A stretch of DNA of 64,000 nt from Phytophthora sp. 'mugwort' (GCA_033558025.1 JAUCEF010000018.1:1736001-1800000); one strand, 5' to 3'; shown: positions 11,027 to 21,900, counted from the first letter of the stretch. Translations and numbers: made by a program. The notes: generated by a model not told the origin, from the sequence alone.

Positions 11027-12157
11027 TCAATGAAGCATTGCAAGGACATCCGCATAGCTAACCTGGAATCCAAGCCGAGCGTGATGGACCTCGGTCTTCA
11101 ACAGCTCTCCAGCGGCTTTTGCTGCTGACTGCACCAACTCCACCGCAAACACGATACCAACAGGTTTATTAGACAGTGCAGCAGCAATCACCCGATGCCC
11201 AACTTCAAAAAAAAAATTTAAAATAATTAAAAGTGTGAGAGAGGAATGAGCAGCAGAGACAATGCGCTGACGCTGCAGACGCTGCAGTTCAACCACCTAA
11301 CGGGGAAGTTGACTTGAATGGCTCCAGCTTCGCTAGAATTGGTGTGAGGTCGCTTACTCGGTGAAATAGGTTTGTATAGTACCATACGCATTACACGCCT
11401 GCGGAAACCAGCTAATCGCTCGTCCTTCCTTGCCGCTGCTGAAGGCGTCCTGATCCCCACCTGCTGCGTCGCTTTTCTTATGTGCGGAAGAATGGTGACA
11501 AGAATGTCACCATTCATACCTAAAATATGGTACGTCAACTTTGGTTCGCTGAGCAGTCCAAGCGCTGGGCGCGTCTAGCTGTCGTCGATTGTTGTGTAAT
11601 CGGATGCTGTCCTGTGGATTAACCCTCAAAAAACTGTGGATTTTTCCTATTTCCTCTCCTCAACACCATGTAAGGCGTTAACCACCGGGACGAGTGTGTC
11701 GAAATGCAGCGGGGACAAATCATCACGGCAAGCCACACCAACGGAAGTCGTCTTCAAAAAAAACGGAGTGAGTAGTAACCCCGCTTTTTCGCCAAATGGT
11801 CGTCGACGACTCGTCGGTTCGAATCTCGGTATGGTCGTCGACAATAGAACGCGCGCGTGAGCGCGAAGCAGCCGCCGCACTCGTCACTGTATCACTCGAG
11901 TTGGTTGAACTAATTAAGGAATCGAAGGTACATGCTAAAATCCTGTAGTCGGCCACCACATGCGACGCGTCCGCACGCATACTAAGCGAGATGGCTTCAC
12001 GTTCGTTCTCGCACCTTCTAACCATTCGGTAATCGCTGTCGCACTGACTGAGCAATCGACATGGAGCAGGGGCGGGCTGGCGACATAGACTCCAGGGCGG
12101 TGTGAAGGCAGGCTGCAGCCGAAACTGGACCGCGTAGATCGGCCCAGTCAATCGCAA
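11027..12157 (-). pseudogene. Unidentified broken coding remnants
   Basis: Three minus-strand frames follow each other: 11723-12157 (with RADASHVVADYRILACTFDS), 11227-11538 (MTYHILGMNGDILVTILPHI) and 11027-11296 (VGHRVIAAALSNKPVGIVFA). Their order and composition suggest fragments of one protein, upstream of the 242-aa frame at 10114-10842. Stops and overlaps between frames indicate frameshifts or unrecognised introns. I cannot name the family. Confidence 0.3.
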
Positions 12158-12713
12158 GTAAGCAAGGTACCGTGCGAGAGTCGAGACAGCCCGTTAATAA
12201 AGCGCTGGGACGTCATGACCGTTTAATCTGTGGCGTTAAACCTGTGGCTGCCTGCATCAGCATTGTGTACATGTATATCTTGACGCCATCCTCCTCGCAC
12301 CAGACGCTGAGGAGAATCAACGCTATATTTGGCTGACCGACTTCGATAAGTGAGGCCAACTGAAAATTCTTGTCAAACGAAAGGGCCTACGCATTTGAAT
12401 GCACATGACGCCGCGTTTCTTGTGGCAACGCGTGCTCGCATGGCGTTGCACTGTGTCTGGTTCCAATATGCATCAGCGACAAGCACCTTGCTTAATTCAT
12501 ACTGTAGCCATCCCAGTTGTCATTAAATTTCAATTTCATTTCTCAACAGCCTTTATATATCTATTCAAAATTCAGTGCCTAAATCAGACATGAAACGGTA
12601 CATAATGGCGACAAGAATAGTCGCCAGAGACACGCGCCACACCAAGCAGAAGCTAAACTTTGCAAGCTGCTCGCTAAACGACAGCGAGCCAAACGGCTGA
12701 GGACCTTTTTACC
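12158..12713. other. Intergenic, left border of the gene island
   Basis: No gene is recognised here. The sequence becomes AT-rich towards 12600, where repeat debris gives way to the PDK promoter. Confidence 0.5.
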
Positions 12714-12729
12714 GCTCATAATTCAATTT
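12714..12729 (+). promoter_or_regulatory. Oomycete initiator-type core promoter (PDK)
   Basis: GCTCATAATTCAATTT lies 26 bases before the ATG at 12756 and fits the oomycete core promoter consensus GCTCATTYYNCAWTTT with one or two deviations. Transcription in oomycetes starts within this element, so the 5' leader would be very short. It shares its first 11 bases exactly with the element at 16175. Confidence 0.7.
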
Positions 12730-12755
12730 GATCCCCACAACCAACACCCAGTACA

Positions 12756-14162
12756 ATGGAAATTATCAGGTGCGGTGCCAACCCACACCTTTTATCAGGC
12801 GTGCTATCCATGGTCGCCAAGACCAGCATCGCTCGCCATGGCGCGGCGCTGCTGCACATGGACGCCTTCCGGGCGGACTTCGAGGCGAGCGCCATCTCCA
12901 TGGACGAGGTGCGCGAGATCGCCGACAACGACCCCACCCCCATGTCTCTCCAGCAGATGCGCACATTTGCCGACGGCAGCATGAAGCTGCACATCCTGTC
13001 GGCCAAATTCGTACACAAGGAGCTGCAGTCAAGGTACGCGCGCGCCATCATGGAGCTGTCCGACCTGCCCGTAGGTCTGAGTGACACCACACCGGTGCGC
13101 CACGCCATCAACTTCTACCGCTACGAACTGCAGAGCATCAACCGTATGAAGTCTCCTACGAGTGCCGCGGAGGACCTGGTATTCACCGAAAAAATCCGCA
13201 ACGCCAAGGAGCGTGGCTCAAACCTCGTGCCGCTCATCTGCTACGGCCTACAGGAGCTTAAGACCACAGACCTGGGCCAGAGTGCGCTGCAGCTCGAGAG
13301 TGTGCAGGAAGACATCAAGGACCGGCTGGACAAGTTCTTTCTCGGTCGCATTGGCATCCGAATGATTATCGGACATCATGTCGAGTCACTGGAGCACACT
13401 GGCGGCCGCGTGCATCTCGTGAACGCAGAGCAGGTCATTCGGGAAGCATGCGAGCGTGCACGGAGGTTATGCGTCCAGTACTGCGGCGTGGCGCCTCCCG
13501 TGCAGATTCGCGCGACCCCCAGCGCCAACATGCCTTTCATGTATGTCGAGTCGCATCTTCACCACATGGTCTTTGAACTGGTCAAAAACTCGATGCGTGC
13601 TACCGTAGAACACCACCGTTCTCGGTCGCAACTGCAGCCCCATGGCAAGGTGAACCGCTTCGAGCGTGTCATGAACCCGAAGAGTCCATCGTTGGGCTTC
13701 TACATTCCGGCCGTGGAGGACGTGTCGGGCGTCAAGATCTACCCGGACGTGAGCAAGTACCGTTCGGATGACGAGCTTCCCCCCGTGGAGATCGTAATCT
13801 GCCAAGGAAGCGAGGATCTGACCGTCAAGGTCTGTGACGAGGGCGGAGGTGTTCCTCGCAGTCGCTGGAACAAAATGTGGCACTACGACTACAGTACGAG
13901 TCCGCTGTGTCCGCCCATCAACTCGGACAACTACCCGACGTACCGCGAGCACTTCAGCGGCGGCGGCTACGGCCTGCCCATGGCCAGACTGTTTGCTCGT
14001 TACTTTGGTGGGGAGGTGGTTTTCAGTTCGCAGGAGGGTTCTGGATCGACAGCGTTCATCCAGGCACATCGACTAGGGACGAACATGGAGCTCGTTCCCC
14101 TTCGAAAGAGAATGGAGTCGTCAACCCCGTCACCTGCACATTGGCAGCTTCGTCATTGCTAA
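12756..14162 (+). CDS. Pyruvate dehydrogenase kinase family protein (PDK/BCKDK)
   Basis: Mitochondrial protein kinase that would phosphorylate the E1-alpha subunit of pyruvate (or branched-chain 2-oxoacid) dehydrogenase and switch the complex off. The 468-aa product has the N-terminal four-helix domain (PTPMSLQQMRTFADGS, LPVGLSDTTPV) and the GHKL ATPase domain. The N box is FELVKNSMRATVE, the G1 box is DEGGGVPR, the G2 box is GGGYGLPMARLFARYFGG and a G3-like GSGSTAF follows. It is a single exon. The second Met (codon at 12810) would give MVAKTSIARHGAALLHMDAF, a better mitochondrial presequence than the acidic start at 12756. The C-terminus lacks the Asp-Trp motif of animal PDKs. Choosing between PDK and BCKDK needs a tree. 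Confidence 0.92.
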   Translation: MEIIRCGANPHLLSGVLSMVAKTSIARHGAALLHMDAFRADFEASAISMDEVREIADNDPTPMSLQQMRTFADGSMKLHILSAKFVHKELQSRYARAIMELSDLPVGLSDTTPVRHAINFYRYELQSINRMKSPTSAAEDLVFTEKIRNAKERGSNLVPLICYGLQELKTTDLGQSALQLESVQEDIKDRLDKFFLGRIGIRMIIGHHVESLEHTGGRVHLVNAEQVIREACERARRLCVQYCGVAPPVQIRATPSANMPFMYVESHLHHMVFELVKNSMRATVEHHRSRSQLQPHGKVNRFERVMNPKSPSLGFYIPAVEDVSGVKIYPDVSKYRSDDELPPVEIVICQGSEDLTVKVCDEGGGVPRSRWNKMWHYDYSTSPLCPPINSDNYPTYREHFSGGGYGLPMARLFARYFGGEVVFSSQEGSGSTAFIQAHRLGTNMELVPLRKRMESSTPSPAHWQLRHC

Positions 14163-14281
14163 GCGTAGTGTGACTTGTTTTCAGTAGAATGTGCTGACTT
14201 CGTACAGTATTTTATTAATTCAATCGACAATTAGAGTATTATGGTAATCTGTGGAAGTTAACGACCTGTACAACATGATGT

Positions 14282-14347
14282 GTGCTCATTGTCCGATGGC
14301 AATGCATGATGCTCTTACCTCATGTATTGCCATCGGGCAACGAGCCC
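14282..14347. repeat. 28-bp imperfect inverted repeat (hairpin)
   Basis: Arms 14282-14309 and 14320-14347 are reverse complements at 24 of 28 positions, separated by a 10-base loop. The core GATGGCAAT/ATTGCCATC is perfect, and three of the four mismatches would be G-U pairs in RNA. It lies 120 bases after the PDK stop, in or near its 3' UTR, between convergent genes. Confidence 0.75.
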
Positions 14348-14594
14348 ACTAAAATAATACTCTTTGAAGTACTATATAATGTAGCCTACCTGCCACAAGC
14401 TAACCAAATACTGTAGTATTTATTAAAAGTGCCGAGAGCGGTGTTCATCGACGAGCGAATGCTATTTATCGGGCAGTTTTGCTACTGGACGAGCTAACGT
14501 CAAGATTACAAGTCCATCGGGGGTTGCTGTCCGTTGGTGTGGGAAACCGATTCATGGAGACATTATTGCACTGAGTAAAAACCGTCTTCCCTGT

Positions 14595-15473
14595 TCACAC
14601 TGCGTGGTGCTTGATCGGGTCCCACGCAGTCACACAGTACGCGTCCAAGCCGTTTAGCTTGTCCATCTGCTCCCTCGTGAGCTCCAGCTTGGCAGCCTCC
14701 AGATTCTCCTTGATCCTCGACTCAGTGACCGACTTTGGCAGTGTCACGAATCCCTTGGCCAAACTCCACGCGATCAACACTTGCGCCGAGGTAGCACCCA
14801 CTTCACTCGCAACCTGCTTCAGCGTTCGGTCATGCATCTTCTGAGCACGAGCCAGGGGTGAGTATGCCTCCATGATAATACCCTGCTCCTCGCAGTATTT
14901 GACTGTGTCGGCACGGGCAAGCCACGGATGCAGCTCTACCTGGTTCACCGCGGGCTTCACGCGCCACGTCTGCGCCAGCTTCCGCAGATGCAGCTCGCCG
15001 AAATTAGACACGCCAATGTCGCGCACGACGCCTTCGCTCTGCATATCCTCAAGGGCCTTCCAAGCTTCAGCACGCGTGGCGCCGTCAAAGGGGGCATGCA
15101 GCAAGTACAGGTCGATGTACTCGAGTCCGAGTTTGCTGTTGCTCAGATGGACGCCCTCCACGACCTCGTCGTAGCTCCATCGGTTGTTAGGAGCGACAAT
15201 TTTGCTGGTCACGAAGAGTTCCTGGCGAGGGATTCCCGAGTCCCGAATCGCTTTCCCCACATCTGTTTCGTTGCGGTACACGGTGGCTGTGTCGATGTGG
15301 CGGTACCCGAGCTTGAGCGCAGCGAGGACAGCATCGTAGGTCTCAGAGCCGGGGGCGCTCTGGTACGCGCCCAACGCGACGGCGGGGATGGAGTGGCCAC
15401 TGGGGAGCACTTTAGTCTTGACGAAGGCACTCATTGGAATAATGATGGAGTGAACCACGGAGTGCAATGTCAC
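14595..15473 (-). CDS. Aldo/keto reductase family oxidoreductase
   Basis: NADPH-dependent reductase of carbonyl substrates, probably cytosolic, of the AKR 2,5-diketo-D-gluconate reductase/prostaglandin F synthase-like type. The frame has two candidate starts. The second Met (codon ending at 15434, MSAFVKTKVL) gives 279 aa, the normal family length, and is preferred. With that numbering the catalytic tetrad is complete: D48 and Y53 in HIDTATVY, K78 in FVTSK, H113 in LYLLHAP. The signature GVSNFGELHL and the cofactor-binding LPKSVTESRIKENLE are present. It is a single exon, convergent with PDK and divergent from the NCS1 permease. The substrate cannot be told from the sequence. Confidence 0.93.
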   Translation of the reverse strand: MTLHSVVHSIIIPMSAFVKTKVLPSGHSIPAVALGAYQSAPGSETYDAVLAALKLGYRHIDTATVYRNETDVGKAIRDSGIPRQELFVTSKIVAPNNRWSYDEVVEGVHLSNSKLGLEYIDLYLLHAPFDGATRAEAWKALEDMQSEGVVRDIGVSNFGELHLRKLAQTWRVKPAVNQVELHPWLARADTVKYCEEQGIIMEAYSPLARAQKMHDRTLKQVASEVGATSAQVLIAWSLAKGFVTLPKSVTESRIKENLEAAKLELTREQMDKLNGLDAYCVTAWDPIKHHAV

Positions 15474-16174
15474 ACATCAAGCCCTGACCCAATCGCCTCT
15501 ATTTACGGCAGGATTTCGCTTCCTCGTATGATACTATACTACTTAGGAATAATAATGCTAAATTATATTAATAATAGTATTTTACGAACAGAACAATAAA
15601 ACAAAAATATAATACTACTGAAGAAAAATTATGCTGCATGTAGTACAACTTACTATTGGGTAGATTGTTTTCTGCGCCAGTTCAACGCTAAGTGTCAGAT
15701 TGGAGACCGTCGTCCCGCATCACGCCGCAACCGGCCAATAGCGGTGGCCTCATGGTGAGATGGGTGGTAGCACCACTGGTGCCGGTAGTGGCTCTCAGGC
15801 GTTCTGCCGGCTAAGTGCTTGGTGGTTTAACAAGCGCCCAGGACAGGCAACAGTCTGTTTAACGGACTGTTATCACACGACCCCTTCGTTGTGCCCCTGA
15901 GTCACGAGCGCATGCAAAAACATACAGTGTCTGAGCGCGGGCGGTCCTAGGCACAGCATCCGTCGTCCTCATGATATCCATGCAGCAAATCGCCGAGATC
16001 TTTCTTGCATGCGAGTCACGGCGTGGTACAGCGGCACCTTCCGAATCGTCAGAACGCCGCGACTAGCGAGCGCACAAGAAACTTAATCAAGCGGCGCCGC
16101 GTCATACCGCTGAGAGACATGCTCATTGGCCATTCACAACTTTTCCGCTTCGGGGCTTACTGCAGCGTCGTCGA
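15474..16174. other. Divergent intergenic region, AKR / NCS1 permease
   Basis: No gene is seen. An AT-rich block with repeated ataata motifs lies at 15530-15640. The rest is ordinary composition and presumably holds the upstream sequences of both genes. Confidence 0.5.
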
Positions 16175-16190
16175 GCTCATAATTCGTTTA
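16175..16190 (+). promoter_or_regulatory. Oomycete initiator-type core promoter (NCS1 permease)
   Basis: GCTCATAATTCGTTTA lies 78 bases before the ATG at 16269. Its first 11 bases are identical to those of the PDK element at 12714, and it fits the oomycete initiator consensus GCTCATTYYNCAWTTT approximately. Confidence 0.6.
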
Positions 16191-16268
16191 TCACGCTGCC
16201 GTCGTAGCTATCATTCGGCTTGATTTGCTCTCATCGGGTCAACTACCTGAGAGACGCAAGTAAATACC

Positions 16269-17795
16269 ATGACCCAGGTCCAAGAACTCGACTTGGAGAA
16301 GAACTCGGCCAACTCGTACGTCCAATTTGATGCCGATGCTGACGTTCCCGTTGAGTATCAAAATGGAGACACTTGGTACGCTCGCGCACAGCGATGGGCC
16401 GAGAAGAACTACATGGAACCTCGCAGTATCGAGCGGGTCCCCGAGGACGAGCGTCACGATACGTCTCTCCTCAACGTGTGTACCATGTGGCTGTCGCCGA
16501 ACATGGTCATGGGTCACTTCGCTGTGGGGGTCCTAGGCAAAGCCATCTACGGTATGGGCGTCGTCGACTCGATGCTCGTCATTCTGTTCGCAAACTTGCT
16601 GGGAGTTCTCCCTGTGTGTTTCTTTTCGTGCTTCGGACCGGTATTTGGACTGCGTCAGATGGTGCTCGGTCGTTTCTGGTTCGGCTCGTACGGCATCCGT
16701 ATCGTAGCTGCGATTGCCTGTGTGTCGGGCCTGGGTTGGGCTACAGTGAACGTGATCGTCGGCGCTGAATTGATCCACGCTGTCAACACCGACGTCCCCG
16801 GCTGGGCTGGAATCATCATCATTGCGTTCTGTACATTCATCATCACGCTCTTTGGATACAAGGTAGTGCACTACTACGAACGCTACTCATGGATCCCCAA
16901 CTTCATCGTCTACTTGATCCTGCTCGGCACGTTCATCCACTCTGGGGCTTGCGTGGACATTCCGATGGGGACCGGAAGCGCCGAGGTGTCGGGAGTACTG
17001 AATTTCTTCGCTGTGGTGTTCGGAACGGCCATTAGTTGGAGCTCCATGGCCGCCGACTACACGGTCTACCACCCACCGACCGAGAGCAAGCGCAACATTT
17101 TCCTGGCAACGTGGCTGGGATTAATCTTTCCTTCGGTCTTCACGGAGTGGATCTCAGTTATCATCATGTCTGCGACTGGTCTTGACCCCAACGCCACCGA
17201 CAACATTTACCTGAACGGCTACAACGACTCGGGCGCTGGAGGTTTGATTGGTGCCGTATTGATCCCACATCTAGGCGACTTCGGCCGCTTCTGTTTAATC
17301 ATCATGGCACTGTCCACCGTCGCCAACAACTGCCCGAATGTGTACTCCTTCACGCTTAACATTAAGGTGATCGGTCGCTGGACTCGCGTGGTCCCACGCT
17401 TCTTGTGGGCGCTCATCGGTGCGATCGCGTACGCGGTTATCGCCATCGAGGGCTATTCGCACTTCGAGTCGGTGCTCATCAACTTCATGAACTTCATCGC
17501 GTACTGGGCCACGATCTACGTCTCGGTCGCGCTTACTGATCACTTCGTCTTCCGCCGCGGCTTCTGTGGCTACAACGTCGACGATTACAACACCAACAGC
17601 AAGCTCCCGATCGGATTTGCTGCTATTTTCTCGTTCCTGTGCGGCTGTGCGAGTGTAACACTGGGTATGAGCCAGACGTGGTTTGTCGGCCCGCTTGCAA
17701 GGCACGGTGACATCGGTTTCGAGCTGGGCTGCATCTTCACGGTTGTGGCGATGCTCATTTCGCGTCCACTGGAGCTACACTTTTTTCATCGTTAA
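16269..17795 (+). CDS. NCS1 family purine/cytosine permease
   Basis: Plasma-membrane symporter for nucleobases (purines/cytosine) or related compounds of the Fcy2 type. The 508-aa single-exon product has a hydrophilic N-terminus with VPEDERHDTSLLNVCTMWLS, the conserved entry to helix 1 in Fcy2-like NCS1 carriers. About twelve hydrophobic segments follow, and the C-terminus is short. Typical motifs include GLGWATVNVIVGAELIH (helix 3-4 region), FGTAISWSSMAADYTVY (helix 6, substrate site) and RFCLIIMALSTVANNCPNVY (helix 8). An in-frame start with a nearby initiator element supports the ATG chosen. A decayed partial copy follows immediately downstream. Substrate preference cannot be assigned. Confidence 0.93.
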   Translation: MTQVQELDLEKNSANSYVQFDADADVPVEYQNGDTWYARAQRWAEKNYMEPRSIERVPEDERHDTSLLNVCTMWLSPNMVMGHFAVGVLGKAIYGMGVVDSMLVILFANLLGVLPVCFFSCFGPVFGLRQMVLGRFWFGSYGIRIVAAIACVSGLGWATVNVIVGAELIHAVNTDVPGWAGIIIIAFCTFIITLFGYKVVHYYERYSWIPNFIVYLILLGTFIHSGACVDIPMGTGSAEVSGVLNFFAVVFGTAISWSSMAADYTVYHPPTESKRNIFLATWLGLIFPSVFTEWISVIIMSATGLDPNATDNIYLNGYNDSGAGGLIGAVLIPHLGDFGRFCLIIMALSTVANNCPNVYSFTLNIKVIGRWTRVVPRFLWALIGAIAYAVIAIEGYSHFESVLINFMNFIAYWATIYVSVALTDHFVFRRGFCGYNVDDYNTNSKLPIGFAAIFSFLCGCASVTLGMSQTWFVGPLARHGDIGFELGCIFTVVAMLISRPLELHFFHR

Positions 17796-18100
17796 GGCTT
17801 TGACTTGGAGGGGGGATAGCACGACCACCCGTTGAGCTAGATCTTGGACTCTAGATCTAGGTTAGTACTCCAGACCGTGTTTAACGCTTGTCATTTGAGC
17901 AGCCTGAGCAACGATCCATGACTATACCAATGATCGTCTTGTAATTGAACATCACGTGGGAGCTCGACTAAGCGGGATGTGCATATCTCAAGACCAATTC
18001 GAGGCGTGTCAACTTGATTTTTAGGCTTGGTCCTTGGCTAGAACAGAATCGCAAACGATTAGAAAAAGCTTTACAGCACGGCGTAGAACCACTAAGACAC
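17796..18100. other. Spacer between permease and its decayed copy
   Basis: No coding potential is recognised. A short palindromic stretch around agatct is present near 17840-17862. Confidence 0.45.
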
Positions 18101-18103
18101 TCC

Positions 18104-18790
18104 CTTTGTGCTATCATCGGCGCTGAATTCCATGCTGTCAACACCGACATTCCCGGTTGGATTGGAATCATCATCATCGCGTTCTCTATATTCCTCTCAC
18201 GCTTATCAGATACAAGGCGGTGTCGGATACAAGGTAGTGCACTACTATGAAGTTGAAGGTCCACGCGTATTGTTTGTCGTGCATCCGAAATCCGAGTGGA
18301 TCTCCCGTCATGTCTGCGACCTCAATGCCACCGACAACATTTATCTGACGGCGTAGGCGCTGGAGACTTAATCGGTACCGTGTTGATTCCATATCTGAGC
18401 GACTTCGGCCGCTTCTGCTTGGTCATCATGGCGCTGCCGGCCGTCGCTACCAACTACCTGAATATGCACTCGACCACACTCAACATCAAGGTAATCGACC
18501 GCTGGACTCGTGGGTTGTTCCGCGTTTCATAAGGCACTCGTTGTTGCAGTCGTGTACTCCAACATCCATTGAGGGCTGCACTGACTTCGAATCGGTGCTC
18601 AGCAATTGCATGGCGTACTGGGCCACTACTTACTGTCGGCCGCGCACCGACCACTTCGCCTTCCGCCGTGCCCCTGGGAATGAATCGAACCTTTTTTACA
18701 TGTCGTCTCGCTGGCACGCCAACGTCGGCTTTGGACGAGGCTGCATTTTCACCGTTTGCCGCCATGCTTGCGTTAAGAAGCGTTAAGAAG
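18104..18790 (+). pseudogene. Decayed tandem copy of NCS1 permease
   Basis: Fragments collinear with the gene at 16269 lie in several frames: IIGAEFHAVNTDIPGWIGII, then YKVVHYYE, then EWIS...LNATDNIYL, then VLIPYLSDFGRFCLVIMALP followed by TTLNIKVIDRWTRG, then FESVLSNCMAYWATTY and DHFAFRR. The first third of the protein is missing. About 70-90 residues are deleted between HYYE and EWIS, and stops and frameshifts intervene. DNA similarity to the intact gene is still obvious by eye, so the duplication is not ancient. Confidence 0.88.
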
Positions 18791-18954
18791 CGCACCTTTA
18801 AGAGAGAAGCATGAAGGCTTCATTCAATACAAACGTGAACTCATGAGCTGGACTGAATTGACCGCGTATCAACTGATCGAATAAAACGCACACACTCACA
18901 CAGTCCGAAGTCAACACAGAGCGCTACGCTTACCAGTCTTTCCAATTCCTTGCT

Positions 18955-21900
18955 CTACTTGGCCATCTTGACCAAGAGCCCATCTTGTTGGTAGAATAGG
19001 CGCGTAGCATAGTCACCGATGGATGCTCCAATTGTGCCATTGACTCGCATCAGCAGACCGCCTGTCAGCGAATGAATGAGAGTCGCGATGGCCTCCGGGC
19101 TCAAGAAGCTCTGCACGTCGGCGCTCATACACTGTCCGACCGCTGCACGGGGACACAACGGCACACGGTCACTGCAGTGCGAACCTTGGCAGCACGAGAA
19201 ACAGCCGTTGTTGTTTGCAGGAATAAAAATTGGCTGAAACATCGCGGGAGCAAACCGAGCGAGGGAATCGGTAAAGTACTTGTTGCACATCATTGTGCCA
19301 TCACCATCTAGCAAAACAGAGAGAGGAAAACATTTGTAAGTGATTGCAGATTACAGACAGGTGAAGCTTCGCACGCACCTGAAACCTGATCTTCGCAGGG
19401 ATACAACTCCAAATCCACTCCTGTCACTGTGATACTTTCACTGAACGGATTCCGCAGCTCGAGCGATGTCGGAATCCGTGTCAAGTGAAAGAGAGACGGA
19501 ATGTACAAGAGCGATGAGGTCACAAGTGTTGGCGCCGCTGGAAACAACTCGCCAAAAGTAGGCAGCTTCGAAAGGATGGAAAGCACCTTCATCGCCGGCT
19601 GAAGGAGATCATATGAAGTACTCTTCGCAGACCCCTTAATTGTAATCTATATATCATGAACACCACGGGTTACATTCATCACACTATGTACGTGACATAA
19701 GACATCCAGAAGAAGTTAAACAGTACCTCCTGGGCAGCACCATGCGTGAAGTATCCACACACAAAATTCGACAGAAATCTCTCTGCGATTGCGAGGTCAC
19801 TCACCTGCGGGTTGTACTTGAAAACTCCGCTGAGAACTGTAGGTTTGCCGCAGCAATTGAGGCTGAAATCTGAGATCTTAGCAGAGCCCATTCGCGCCCC
19901 ATCGAAAACCACATCCAGCACGAGCGAACCCAATTTTGTCTGCATAATCGACGGATTTTGCACGGAAAACTCCATCGTCATCACCATCGACGACTTTGAG
20001 CCTTGTTGGATGTCGACACGAAGCACCTTGACCGGCGGGTGTCGAAAAGAATCCATCGCAAGGATACGCGGTTCACCCTTCACCGGTATGTTGCGAAGGG
20101 CAAGCATCCCCATTCTCGTCTCAACATCAGGGAACGCTCCTTCATTGGCCACAATATCGCTCGCAAGCCGCATCATGATGCTCCCATTCTTCGTAAGCAA
20201 ACCCTCAATAAAACCAGCCATTCCACTGACATCTTCATGGTTATTAAAGCCAATCGGGTAGAAGCGGGTCATATTCAAGCGGAACGCTCCACCATCCGTC
20301 TGATTAAATTCGCAGACTTCTCGGTCAGACACCAACGAACCAAGATGATCGCCAATTTCGTTCTCCAAAGTCAGCGCAATAGACAAATTTGAAATCTTCA
20401 AAGGCATTTCAATGGAAGCTGGCATCTTCACCTTAGCTTTCATGTCGGTGCGTACCCACATGCGCGTATTGGTAATCGATCCTCTCTCACCAGGTGGAGC
20501 TTCGTCTAAAACGACATCAAGCTGATTCATTTTAATCTCTTTAATCATCTGAAACTCCTTGTCAACACCAGGGAAACTCGTCCCAATCGTCAATCCCACC
20601 AATGCCTCTTGCATCCATATACAATCGGCATATTGCGTACTTGTGATCGTCACGACCACTTGAGAGCTCTTACCCTCTAGATACCGAGAGAAGAAATCCG
20701 CTATAGCATCACTCACTTGTCCTGCTGCATCTTTAATTGGTTTTAAATCGCCCGTCATTTCCAGATTGTTCATGTCAGGGACCAAATTCATTGTACCATT
20801 AAGTGTTCCAAATTTCTCTCGGGGTGCGTTCAGACTTAAGTCCATCGTGAGCGCGCCAATGGACACAATGAACACCGACGGATTGCGAATTTCAATTTGC
20901 GTCTGGATCGGTTCTTCCAGTTCGGTCGCGCTGCCTGTTCCTGGCAAGCTGAAACTCTTCACTGTCACATCTTTAAAGCCATTCATTCCATTCAGCACAG
21001 TGGTGGTGCGAAGAGGCAACCCGGAAAGCTTCAGTGTTCCTACAAAAAACAAAAGACCAAGACAGCAATGTCAACAATGTAAGATATATAAGAAAAACAA
21101 TCATCATCATAAAAGACACGGTAACGTACCAAGAGCTCCATGGCACACGACATCCATGGTACCAGCGAGGGTCAACGGAACTTTCTCCTTGACGACAGAT
21201 GCACGAACGAAGCGGCCAAACGCCTTCCCACGTTCTGCGAAATTAAGCTCAGTCAGACACTCGACAGAAACGTTGCTTCGGCCCACCACTTTTCCGTCAA
21301 TGATATCGACCGACACCGTCGCTAGCGTCCCTAGTGCCACGTCCGCGTCGTTAAGACTGACATTCATGTGTACATCCGTGATTATCAACGCCGAATTGGG
21401 TCCCAACGGACTTGTGGCTTCCACTAGAACAGCAATATCAAGCCTCATGACCTCGTTCTCCTTGCCTTGATCCGGCGTGTGCAGCGAAATCCCACGGAAA
21501 AACATATTCCCCACCAACGGGTCCTTCTGGGGTGGTAATGTGCTTTCAATCGTTAAATTCTTCATCGCTTCATTGTACAACTCCACCGACGTCGCCTGAG
21601 GCTCGCACGTCACTACCGTCAGCTCCGCCGACATGTTGCTCAGGTACTTGGTGATGAGACCACTGATAGCTTCCGAGTTCGTGCCCAGCATTTCACCCTG
21701 CAGCTCCAAAAGGTTGTACCCTTTCGTCATATTCGTCGTCCCCTTAAGAGACGCACACAATGGATGTGACGGTTGTCCGTCTGCAACTGGAAACCCCATC
21801 TCCTTCGACGTCGTTAAGTGTGCCACTAACGTCTCCGTCCCTAACTTTGGGTAATGAGCGTTAAGACAGAGCGCGCCCACTGGTCGAATCGTTGTGATCG

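Noticed and set aside
11816..11825. GGTTCGAATC, a perfect tRNA/SINE B-box-like sequence
   Set aside because: No A box at the right distance, no acceptor stem and no 3' flank with Pol III terminator were found, so a tRNA or intact SINE is not supported.
13467..14069. 200-aa minus-strand open frame inside PDK
   Set aside because: It is antisense to a complete conserved kinase domain; the length is a by-product of codon bias.
14928..15599. 223-aa plus-strand open frame
   Set aside because: It is the antisense shadow of the aldo/keto reductase, which has the full catalytic tetrad.
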